Below, one piece after another: positions 54,440 through 64,000 of a DNA stretch of 64,000 nt. Every line of letters begins with the position of its first letter. The first letter of the stretch is position 1. The stretch comes from Megalopta genalis (lineage: Eukaryota > Arthropoda > Insecta > Hymenoptera > Halictidae): assembly GCF_051020955.1 (NCBI RefSeq), contig NW_027476386.1:124001-188000 (forward strand), given 5' to 3'. The notes beneath the pieces were generated by a model. It saw only the letters and a program-made list of their open reading frames with translations, searched no databases and was not told the origin of the DNA. The position numbers and the translations under genes are program-made.

Positions 54440-54979
54440 GCTTCATATTCTTGCGAAACAGATGGTATATTTCATATACTTGTGATAAACATGATTTAGA
54501 TTCAACTGCATGCCAAACTTACGAGTTAGCTTCAATTCCACGCGAAGCACATGATTTAGCTTCAATTTAATGCGATGTTGAAGGCTTAGCTTCAAATCAA
54601 CGCGAAACGAACGATTTAGTTTCAAATATTTGCGAATATAAGTGATATAGCTTTAAATGCAGACGAAACAAGCGAGTTAGCTTGAAACCCATGCGAAACA
54701 CATGATTCAGCTACGAATTCAAACGAGACATATCGTTTAGCTTAATATTCATGCGAGAGATATGTTTCAGATTCAAATACTTGTGATATACATGATTTAG
54801 CTTCAACGGCATGCGAAGCAAACGACTTAGCTTCAAATCCAAGCGAAACACATGATTCAGCTTCAAATCCAAGCGAAACACATGATCTAGCTTCAAATAA
54901 ATGCGAAGTAGAAGGCTTAGCTTCAAGTCCATGCGAAAGACATAATTTTGTTCAAATCAATGCAGAGTAGATGATTTAG

Positions 54980-56125
54980 CTACAAATCCATACGAATCAA
55001 ATGGTTTAGCTTCAAATACTTGTGATATACATGATTCAGCTCCAAATACAGGCGAAACAAACGAGTTAGCTTCAAATCCAAGCGAAACACATGATCTAGC
55101 TTCAAATGAATGCGAAGTAGAAGGCTTAGCTTCAAATCAATGCGAAGCAAATGCTTTAGATTCAAATAATTGTGATATACATGATTTAGATTCAAATGCT
55201 GGCGAAACAAACAAGTTAGCTTCAAATCAAATTGAAACACATGATTTAGCTTCAAATTCTTGCGAAGTGGAATGCTTAGCTTCAAATCGATGCGAAACAA
55301 ATGGTTTAGCTTCAAATACTTGTGATATACATGATTTTGATTCAAATGAAGGCGAAAAAAACGAGTTAGCTTCAAATCCATGCGAAACACATGATTTAGC
55401 TTCAAATTCATTCGAAACACGTGGTTTAGCTTAATATTCATGCGAAACAAATGGTCCAGCTTCAAATACTTGTGATATACATGATTTAGCTTCAACTGCA
55501 TGTGAAACAAACGTGTTAGCTTCAAATTCAAGCGAAAGAAATGATTCAGCTTCAAATCAATACGAAGTAGAAGGCTTAGCTTCAAATCCATGCGAAACAA
55601 TTGGTTTAGCTTCAAATACTTGTGATATACATGATTTAGATGCAGCTGCATGCGGAACAAACGATTTAGCGTCACACCCAAGGGAAACACATGATTTAAC
55701 TTAAAATCAATGCGAAGTAGAAGCCTTAGCTTCAAATCAATGCGAAAAAAATGGTTTAGCTTCAAATATTTGTGATATACATGATTTAGCTTCAAAAGCA
55801 GGCGAAACAAACGAGTTAGCACCAAATCCATGCGACACAAACGATTTAGCTGCAAATCAATGCGATGTAGAACGGTTAGCTTCAAATCCATGCGAAACAA
55901 ATGATTTAGCATCAGATACTTGCGATATACATGATATAGCTTCAAATGCAGGGGAAACAAACGAGTTAGCTTCAAATCCAAACGAAACACATGATTTAGC
56001 TTCAAATCAATGCGATGTAGAAGGTTTTGCTTCGAATCCATGCGAAACAAATGATTTAGCTTCCAACAATTGGTATATAAGTGATATAGCTTCAAATGCA
56101 GACGAAACAATCGAGTTAGCTTCAT
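54980..56125 (-). other. Open frame (381 codons), probably not a gene
   Basis: Minus-strand decapeptide-repeat frame crossing the subfamily I to II boundary at about 55.83 kb. It keeps the same frame because the monomers there are all 30 bp. No recognisable domain and no distinct ends. Confidence 0.67.
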
Positions 56126-57325
56126 ATCGAGCGAAACACACGATTTACCTTCAAATCAGTGCGATGTAGAAGGTTAAGCTTCAAATCCATGCGAAACAAA
56201 TGATTTAGCTTCAAATACTTTGGATATAAGTGATATAGCATCAAACGCAGGCGAAACGAACGAGTTAGCTTCAAATCCATGCGAAACACATGATTTAGCT
56301 GTAAATCAATGCGATGTACAAGGTTTAGCTTCATATCTATGCGAAACAAATGATTGAGCTTCAAACACTTGGGATATAGGTGATATAGCTTCAAATGCAG
56401 ACGAATCAAACGAGTTAGCTTCAAAATCCATTCGAAACACATGATTTAGCTGCAAATCAATGCGATGTAGAAACTTTAGCTTCAAATCCATGCGGTACAC
56501 AAGGTTTAGCATCAAATCAAAGCGATGTAGAAGGTTTAGCTTCATATGTATGCGAAACAAATTATTGAGCTTCAAACACTTGGGATATAGGTGATATAGC
56601 TTCAAATGCAGGCGAAACTGACGAGGTAGCTTCAAATCCATGCGAAACACATGATTTAGCTGCAAATGAATGCGATGTAGAATGTTTAGCTTCACAATCC
56701 ATGCGATACACATGATTAAGCTTCAAATCAATGCGAAGTAGGAGGCTTAGTTTCAAATCCATGCGAAACACATGATTTAGCTGCAAATCAATGCGATGTA
56801 CAAGGTTTAGCTTCATATCTATGCGAAACAAATGATTGAGCTTCAAACACTTCGGATATACGTGATGTAGCTTCAAATGCAGACGAATCAAACGAGTTAG
56901 CTTCAAAATCCATTCGAAACACATGATTTAGCTGCAAATCAATGCGATGTAGAAACTTTAGCTTCAAATCCATGCGGTACACAAGGTTTAGCATCAAATT
57001 AATACGATGTAGAAGGTTTACCTTCAAATCTATGCGAAACAAATGATTGAGCTTCAAACACTTGGGATATAGGTGATATAGATGCAACTGCATGCGAAAC
57101 AAACGAATTAGCTTCAAATGCATGCGAAACAAATGATGTAGCTACAAATCAATTCGAAGTAGAAGGAATAGCTCCAAATCCATACGGAACAAATGGTTTA
57201 GCTACAAATACTTGTGATATACGTTATTTAGATTCATCAGCATGCGCAACAAAAGAGTTAGTTTCAAATCCATTCGAAACAAATGATTTAGGTTCAAATC
57301 AATGCGAAGTAGAAGGCTTAGCTTC
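55838..57325 (+). repeat. 2525-bp-spaced duplication, copy 1 (subfamily II)
   Basis: About 1.5 kb of subfamily II that recurs at 58363-59850. Frames 56122-56442, 56306-56713, 56562-56924 and 56788-57132 have near-identical counterparts 2525 bp downstream. Roughly 1.04 kb of other monomers (57326-58362) separates the copies. Confidence 0.92.
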
Positions 57326-58362
57326 TAATCCATTCGGATCAAATGATTAAGCTTCAAATCCTTGCGATATAAGTGATATAGCATCAAATGCAGACGAATC
57401 AAACGAGTTAGCTTCAACATCCATGCGATACACAACATTTAGCTTCAACTCGATACGAAGTAGAAGGCTTAGCTTCAAATCCATGCGTAACAAATGTTTT
57501 AGCTTCAGATACTTGCGATATAAGTTATATAGCTCCAAATGCAGGAGAAACAAACCAGTTATCTTCAAATCCATGCGGAACACATGATTTAGATTCAAAT
57601 CCAAGCGTAACACATGATTTAGCTGCAAATGAATGCGAAGTAGAAGGCATAGCTTCAAATCCATGCGAAACGAATGATTTAGTTGCAAATACTTGCGAAT
57701 ATAAGTGATATAGCTTCAAATGCAGGCGAAACATACGAGATAGCTTCAAATCCAAGCGAAACACATAATTTAGCTTCAAATAAATGGGAAGTTGAAGGCT
57801 TAGATTCAAATCCATGCGAAACGAAAGATTTAGTTTCAAATACTTCCGAATATAAGTGATATAGCTTCAAATGCAGGCGAAACAAACGAGTTAGCACCAA
57901 ATCCATGCGACACAAACGATTTAGCTTCAAATCAATGCGAAGTAGAAGGCTTAGCTTCTAATGCATGCGGAACAAATGGTTTAGCTTCATATACTTGCGG
58001 TATAAGTGATATAGATTCAACTGCAGGCGAAACAAACGAGTTAGCTTCATATACAAGCGAAACACATGATTTAGCTTCAAATCAATGCGATGTAGAAGGT
58101 TTAGCTTCAAATCCATGCGAAACAAATGATTAAGCATGAGATACTTGTGATATAATTGATATAGCTTAAAATGAATGGGTAACAAAAGAGTTAGCTTCAA
58201 GTCCATGCGAAACACATGATATAGCTTGAAATCAATGCGATTTAGAAGTTTTAGCTTCAAATCCATGCGAAACAAATGATTGAGCTTCAAACACTTGGGA
58301 TATAGGCTATATAGCTTCAAATGCTGGCGAAACAAACGAGTTAACTTCAAATCCATGCGAAA
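57326..58362 (+). repeat. Mixed-subfamily spacer between 2525-bp copies
   Basis: Monomers of both subfamilies alternate here. The part at about 57590-57870 matches the stretch at about 51120-51390 in the 2075-bp unit (shared AAATGGGAAGTTGAAGG). Nothing other than satellite monomers is present. Confidence 0.75.
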
Positions 58363-59850
58363 CACGTGATTTAGCTGCAAATCAATGCGATGTAGAACGG
58401 TTAGCTTCAAATCCATGCGAAACAAATGATTTAGCATCAGATACTTGCGATATACATGATATAGCTTCAAATGCAGGGGAAACAAACGAGTTAGCTTCAA
58501 ATCCAAACGAAACACATGATTTAGCTTCAAATCAATGCGATGTAGAAGGTTTTGCTTCGAATCCATGCGAAACAAATGATTTAGCTTCCTACAATTGGTA
58601 TATAAGTGATATAGCTTCAAATGCAGACGAAACAATCGAGTTAGCTTCATATCGAGCGAAACACACGATTTACCTTCAAATCAGTGCGATGTAGAAGGTT
58701 AAGCTTCAAATCCATGCGAAACAAATGATTTAGCTTCAAATACTTTGGATATAAGTGATATAGCATCAAACGCAGGCGAAACGAACGAGTTAGCTTCAAA
58801 TCCATGCGAAACACATGATTTAGCTGTAAATCAATGCGATGTACAAGGTTTAGCTTCATATCTATGCGAAACAAATGATTGAGCTTCAAACAATTGGGAT
58901 ATAGGTGATATAGCTTCAAATGCAGACGAATCAAACGAGTTAGCTTCAAAATCCATTCGAAACACATGATTTAGCTGCAAATCAATGCGATGTAGAAACT
59001 TTAGCTTCAAATCCATGAGGTACACAAGGTTTAGCATCAAATCAATGCGATGTAGAAGGTTTAGCTTCCTATGTATGCGAAACAAATTATTGAGCTTCAA
59101 ACACTTGGGATATAGGTGATATAGCTTCAAATGCAGGCGAAACTGACGAGGTAGCTTCAAATCCATGCGAAACACATGATTTAGCTGCAAATGAATGCGA
59201 TGTAGAATGTTTAGCTTCACAATCCATGCGATACACATGATTAAGCTTCAAATCAATGCGAAGTAGGAGGCTTAGTTTCAAATCCATGCGAAACACATGA
59301 TTTAGCTGCAAATCAATGCGATGTACAAGGTTTAGCTTCATATCTATGCGAAACAAATGATTGAGCTTCAAACACTTGGGATATACGTGATGTAGCTTCA
59401 AATGCAGACGAATCAAACGAGTTAGCTTCAAAATCCATTCGAAACACATGATTTAGCTGCAAATCAATGCGATGTAGAAACTTTAGCTTCAAATCCATGC
59501 GGTACACAAGGTTTAGCATCAAATTAATACGATGTAGAAGGTTTACCTTCAAATCTATGCGAAACAAATGATTGAGCTTCAAACACTTGGGATATAGGTG
59601 ATATAGATGCAACTGCATGCGAAACAAACGAATTAGCTTCAAATGCATGCGAAACAAATGATGTAGCTACAAATCAATTCGAAGTAGAAGGAATAGCTTC
59701 AAATCCATACGGAACAAATGGTTTAGCTACAAATACTTGTGATATACGTTATTTAGATTCATCAGCATGCGCAACAAAAGAGTTAGTTTCAAATCCATTC
59801 GAAACAAATGATTTAGGTTCAAATCAATGCGAAGTAGAAGGCTTAGCTTC
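58363..59850 (+). repeat. 2525-bp-spaced duplication, copy 2
   Basis: Second copy of the preceding block. It ends at about 59850, where the sequence jumps into block G (GCTTCAGGTCC). Visible differences include AACAATTGGGATATAGG near 58889 against AACACTTGGGATATAGG in copy 1. Confidence 0.92.
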
Positions 59851-60253
59851 AGGTCCATGCGAAAGACATAATTTTGCTTCAAATCAATGCGAAATAGAAG
59901 ATTTAGCAACATATCCATACGAATCAAATGGTTTAGCTTCAAATACTTGTGATATACATGATTCAGCTCCAAATGCAGGCGAAACAAACGAGTTAGCTTC
60001 AAATCCATGCAGAACACATGATTTAGCTTCAACTCAATGCGACGTAGAAGTCTTAGCTTCAAATCAATGCGAGTCAAATGGTTTAGCTTCAAATACTTGT
60101 GATATACATGATTTAGATTCAGCTGCATGCGGAATAAACGATTTAGCGTCACACCCAAGGGAAACACATGGTTTAACTTCAAATCAATGCGAAGTAGAAG
60201 CCTTAGCTTCAAATCAATGCGAAACAAATGGTTCAGCTTCAAATACTTGAGAT

Positions 60254-61000
60254 ATGCATGATTTAGCTTCAATCGCATGCGAAACAAACGAGTTAGCTTC
60301 AAATCCATGCGGATCACAGGATTCAGCTTTAAATCAATGCGAAGTAGCAGGCTTAGCTTCAAACCCATACGAGACAAATGCTTTAGCTTCAAATACTTGT
60401 GATATACATGATTTAGCTTCAACTTCATGTGAAACAAACGTGTTAGATACGAATTCAAGCGAAACACAGGATTCAGCTTCAAATCAATGCGAAGTAGAAG
60501 GCTTAGCTTCAAATCCATGCGAATCAAATGCTATAGCTTCAAATAGTTGTGATATACATGATTTAGCATCAACAGCATATGAAACAAACGAGTTAGCTTC
60601 AAATCCATGCGAAACCCCCGATTTAGCTACAAATTCATATGAAACACATGGGTTAGCTTCATATTCTTGCGAAACAAATGGTTTAGTTTCAGATACTTGT
60701 GATAAACATGATTTAGGTTCAACTGCATGCGAAACAAACGAGTTATCTTCAAATCCATGCGGAACACATGATTTAGCTTCAAATCAATGCGAAGTAGAAG
60801 GCTTATATTCAAATCAATGGGAAGCAAATGCTTTAGATTCAAATAATTGTGATATACATGATTTAGATTCAAATGCTGGCGAAACAAACGAGTTAGCTTC
60901 AAATCCATGCGAAACACATGATTTAGCTTCAAATCAATGCGAAGTAGAAGGCTTAGCTTCAAATCCATGCGAAACAAATGGTTCAGCTTCAAATACTTGA
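60254..61000 (+). other. Plus-strand open frame (248 codons), block copy
   Basis: Counterpart of 43089-43835 in block G, copy 2. Nearly identical in translation. Interpretation as for 30956-31702. Confidence 0.65.
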
Positions 61001-61922
61001 GATATGCATGATTTAGCTTCAATCGCATGCGAAACAAACGAGTTAGCTTCAAATCCATGCGAAACACATGATTTATCCTCAAATCCATGCAAACCACATG
61101 ATTTAGCTTCAAATCAATGCGAAGTGGAATGCTTATCTTCGAATCCATGCGAAATAAATGGTTCAGCTTCAAATACTTGTGATATACATGATGTAACTTC
61201 AAATGCAGGCGAAAAAAACGAGTTAGCTTCAAACCCATGCGAAACACATGATTTAGCTTCCAATTCGTTCGAAGCACATGGTTTAGCTTAATATTCATGC
61301 GAAACAAATGGTTCAGCATGAAATACTTGTGATATACATGATTTAGCTTCAACTGCATGTGAAACAAACGAGTTAGCTTCAAATTCAAGCGAAACACATA
61401 GTTCAGCATCAAATCAATGCGAAGTAGAAGGCTTAGCTGCAAATACATGAGAAACAAATGATTTATCTTTTGATAGTTGCGATATAAGTTATATAGCTTC
61501 AAATGCAGGCGAAAAAATCGAGTTAGCTCCAAATCAATGCTAAGTAGAAGGCTTATCTTCAAATCCATGCGAAAGAAATGGTTTATCTTCAAATACTTGT
61601 GATATACATGATTAAGCTTCAAATGCAGGCGAAACAAACGAGTTATCTTCAAAGGCATGCGGAACACATGATTTAGATTCAAATCAATGCGAAGTAGAAG
61701 GCTTAGCTTCAAAAACATGAGGAACAATTGATTTAACTCCAGATAATTGCGATATATGTGATATAGCTTCAAATGCTGGCGAAACAATCGAGGTAGCTTC
61801 AAATCCATGCGAACCACATGATTTAGATTCAAATCCAAGCGTAACAAATGATTTAGCTGCAAATCAATGCGAAGTAGAAGGCATAGCTTCAAATCCATGC
61901 GAAACGAATGATTTAGTTGCAA
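60627..61922 (-). other. Open frame (431 codons), duplicate of 43462-44757
   Basis: The inferred product is the same repetitive peptide as at 43462-44757, carried along by the long-range block G duplication. Preservation of both copies reflects recent copying and not necessarily selection on a protein. Confidence 0.7.
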
Positions 61923-62397
61923 ATTCTTGCGAATATAAGTGATATAGCTTCAAATGCAGGCGAAACTTACGAGATAGCTTCAAATCCAAGCGAAACACAT
62001 AATTTAGCTTCAAATCAATGCGACGTTGAAGGCTTAGATTCAAATACATACGAAACGAATGATTTAGTTTCAAATACTTCCGAATATAAGTGATATAGCT
62101 TCAAATCAAGGCAAAACAAACGAGTTAGGTTCAAATCCATGCGAAACACATGATTTTGCTTCATAACAATGCGAACTAGAAGGCTTATCTTCAAATCCAT
62201 GCGAAACCAATGGTTTAGCTTCAAATACATGTGATATAAATGATTCAGCTTCAAATGCAGGCGAAACAAATGGTTTATCTTCAAATACTTGTGATATACA
62301 TGACGTAGTTTCAACGGCAAGCGAAACAAACGAGTTAGCTTCAAATCGAAGCGAAACACATGATTTAGCTGCAAATCAATGCGAATCACATAGATTA

Positions 62398-62405
62398 GAT
62401 TCATA
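62398..62405 (+). repeat. 8-bp partial monomer insertion (GATTCATA)
   Basis: Counterpart of 45233 in block G, copy 2 (offset 17165). Confidence 0.87.
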
Positions 62406-64000
62406 GCTTCATATTCTTGCGAAACAGATGGCTTAGATTCAGATACTTGTGTTAAACAAGATTTAGTTTCAAATCAAAGCGAAGTAGAAGGCTTAGATTC
62501 AAAACCATGCGAAACGAATGGTTTAGCTTAAAATACTTGCGAATATAAGTGATATAGGTACAAATGCAGGCGAAACAAACGAGTTAGCTTCAAATTCTAC
62601 CGGAGCGCATGATCTAGCTTCAAATCAATGCGAAGTAGAAGGCTTAGCTTCAAATCCAAGCGAAACACATGATTTTGTTCATATCAATGCGAAGTAGAAG
62701 GCTTAGCTTCAGGTCCATGCGAAAGACATAATTTTGCTTCAAATCAATGCGAAATAGAAGATTTAGCAACATATCCATGCGAATCAAATGGTTTAGCTTC
62801 AAATACTTGTGATATACATGATTCAGCTCCAAATGCAGGCGAAAAAAAACGAGTTAGCTTCAAATCCATGCGATACACATGATTTAGCTTCAAATCAATG
62901 CGAAGTAGAAGGCTTATCTTCGAATCCAGGCGAAACAAATGGTTTAGCTTCAAATACATGTGATATACATGATTTAGCTTCAAATACAGGGCGAAACAAA
63001 CGAGTTTGCTTCTAATCCATGCGATACATATGATTTAGCTTCAAATCAATGCGAAGTAGAAGGCTTATCTTCAAATCCATGCGAAACAAATGTTTTAGCT
63101 TCAAATACTTGTGATATACATGATTTAGTTTCAAATGCAGGCGAAACAAACGAGTTAGATTCCAATCCATGCGATACACATGATTTCGTTTCAAATCAAT
63201 GCGAAGTAGGAGGCTTATCTTCAAATCCATGCGAAACAAATGGTTTAGCTTCAAATACTTGTGATATACATGATTTAGCTTCAAATGCAGGCGAAACAAA
63301 CGAGTTAGCTTAAAATCTTAGCGAAACACATGATCTAGTATCAAATCAATGAGAAGTAGACTGCTTAGCTACAAATACATGAGAAACAAATGATTTATCT
63401 TCAGATAACTGCGATGTAAGTGATATAGCTTCAAATGCAGGTGAAACAATCGAGTTAACTTCAAAACAATGCGAACTAGAAGGCTTATCTTCAAATCTAT
63501 GCGAAACCAATGGTTTAGCTTCAAATACTTGTGATATAAATGATTCAGCTTCAAATGCAGGCGAAACAAACGAGTTAGCTTCAAATCCATGCGAAACCCC
63601 CGATTTAGCTACAAATTCATATGAAACACATGGGTTAGCTTCATATTCTAGCGAAACAAATGGTTTAGTTTCAGATACTTGTGATAAACATGATTTAGGT
63701 ACAACTGCACGCGAAACAAACGAGTTATCTTCAAATCCATGCGGAACACATGATTTAGCTTCAAATCAATGCGAAGTAGAAGGCTTATATTCAAATCAAT
63801 GGGAAGCAAATGCTTTAGATTCAAATAATTGTGATATACATGATTTAGATTCAAATGCTGGCGAAACAAACGAGTTAGCTTCAAATCCATGCGAAACACA
63901 TGATTTAGCTTCAAATCAATGCGAAGTAGAAGGCTTAGCTTCAAATCCATGCGAAACAAATGGTTCAGCTTCAAATACTTGAGATATGCATGATTTAGCT

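Larger units (their letters stand above)
1..64000. repeat. 30-bp monomer satellite array with 150-bp higher-order repeat
   Basis: Every stretch I read, from first to last base, is a copy of a 30-bp monomer beginning GCTTCAAAT, with a central TGCGA and usually ending TTA. Five monomer types recur in the order alpha-beta-gamma-delta-epsilon, making a 150-bp higher-order unit. Most monomers are exactly 30 bp; occasional 28-, 29-, 31- and 38-bp versions shift the phase. The array has no unique flank at either end of the window, so its full length exceeds 64 kb. No interval above a few bases falls outside the repeat, and no transposon, RNA gene or ordinary coding region interrupts it. Satellite DNA of this organisation is typical of eukaryotic heterochromatin; a very large, now decayed, repetitive coding exon is the main alternative. 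Confidence 0.97.
59824..64000 (+). repeat. Block G, copy 2 (runs off window)
   Basis: About 4.2 kb matching 41729-46834 with one fewer 930-bp copy. It is still matching at the last base of the window, so the true length of this duplication is greater than seen here. Confidence 0.92.

Noticed and set aside
1..64000. CRISPR array (about 30-bp direct repeats)
   Set aside because: There are no unique spacers: monomers abut one another and the intervals are themselves repeats. No cas genes are present.
1..64000. Giant repetitive adhesin or silk-like gene
   Set aside because: No frame stays open beyond 431 codons. Stops and 28-, 29-, 31- and 38-bp monomers break every frame many times over the window, and there is no non-repeat terminal domain.
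1..64000. Cysteine-repeat beta-solenoid antifreeze-type protein
   Set aside because: The regular cysteine suggested it, but insect antifreeze solenoids I know of use 12-residue or longer coils with threonine motifs. Here the period is ten residues without such a motif, and the frame is broken.
1..64000. CENP-B box
   Set aside because: I saw no match to the core TTCG-n4-A-n2-CGGG pattern. TTCG occurs in some monomers but no CGGG follows at the required spacing.
1..64000. Telomeric repeat array
   Set aside because: The TTAGC at monomer joints resembles the start of TTAGGG or TTAGG, but it occurs only once per 30 bp and is not itself tandem.
1..64000. tRNA, rRNA or other structured RNA genes
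   Set aside because: No segment departs from the monomer consensus enough to hold a cloverleaf or an rRNA core, and no A- or B-box pair was seen.
1..64000. Insertion sequences or retrotransposons inside the array
   Set aside because: I found no non-satellite insert, target-site duplication, long terminal repeat or transposase/reverse-transcriptase frame. All interruptions are indels of a few bases derived from the monomer.

Overview
The whole 64 kb window is one uninterrupted tandem-repeat array. I see no unique sequence, no recognisable gene, no RNA gene and no mobile element, and the array runs off both ends. The unit is a 30-bp monomer (core TTCAAATCCATGCGAAAC plus a variable tail usually ending in TTA). 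It is AT-rich (19 of 30 bases in the commonest type) and nearly every copy carries one central CpG. Five monomer types follow each other in a fixed order, giving a 150-bp higher-order repeat (HOR). In the one open plus frame the types read ASNPCETHDL (alpha), ASNQCEVEGL (beta), ASNPCETNGL (gamma), ASNTCDIHDL (delta) and ASTACETNEL or ASNAGETNEL (epsilon).

Two HOR subfamilies alternate in domains. Subfamily I has beta tails GAAGTAGAAGGCTTA and delta tails TGTGATATACATGATTTA. Subfamily II has GATGTAGAAGGTTTA and TGCGATATAAGTGATATA. I dominates about 1-6.2, 15.7-17.1, 29.4-31.9, 36.6-38.2, 39.6-48.4, 48.8-55.8 and 59.8-64 kb. II dominates about 6.2-9.0, 10.9-15.7, 17.1-29.4, 31.9-35.9, 55.8-57.3 and 58.0-59.8 kb, with short II islands near 9.7-10.2, 36.2-36.6, 38.2-38.8, 39.1-39.6 and 48.4-48.8 kb.

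Above the 150-bp level the array is built of large, nearly identical duplications: tandem copies with periods of 2042, 5344/5553 (with a nested 989-bp period split 630+359), 1382, 930 and 2075 bp, a 2525-bp-spaced pair, and blocks repeated at distances from 3 kb to 38 kb (offsets 2941, 4868, 6335, 9258, 17165/18095, about 25.5 and about 38.6 kb). This is the pattern of repeated unequal exchange or amplification acting on a satellite.

The consensus monomer has no stop codon in three of six frames and is 30 bp long, so long open frames (up to 431 codons) appear automatically on both strands. They are broken at scattered places by stops and by 28-, 29-, 31- and 38-bp monomers. I read them as non-coding by-products, though descent from a repetitive protein-coding exon with a ten-residue, one-cysteine repeat cannot be excluded. 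The scale and HOR organisation suggest a eukaryotic satellite (centromeric, pericentromeric, subtelomeric or other heterochromatin). I cannot name the organism from the sequence.
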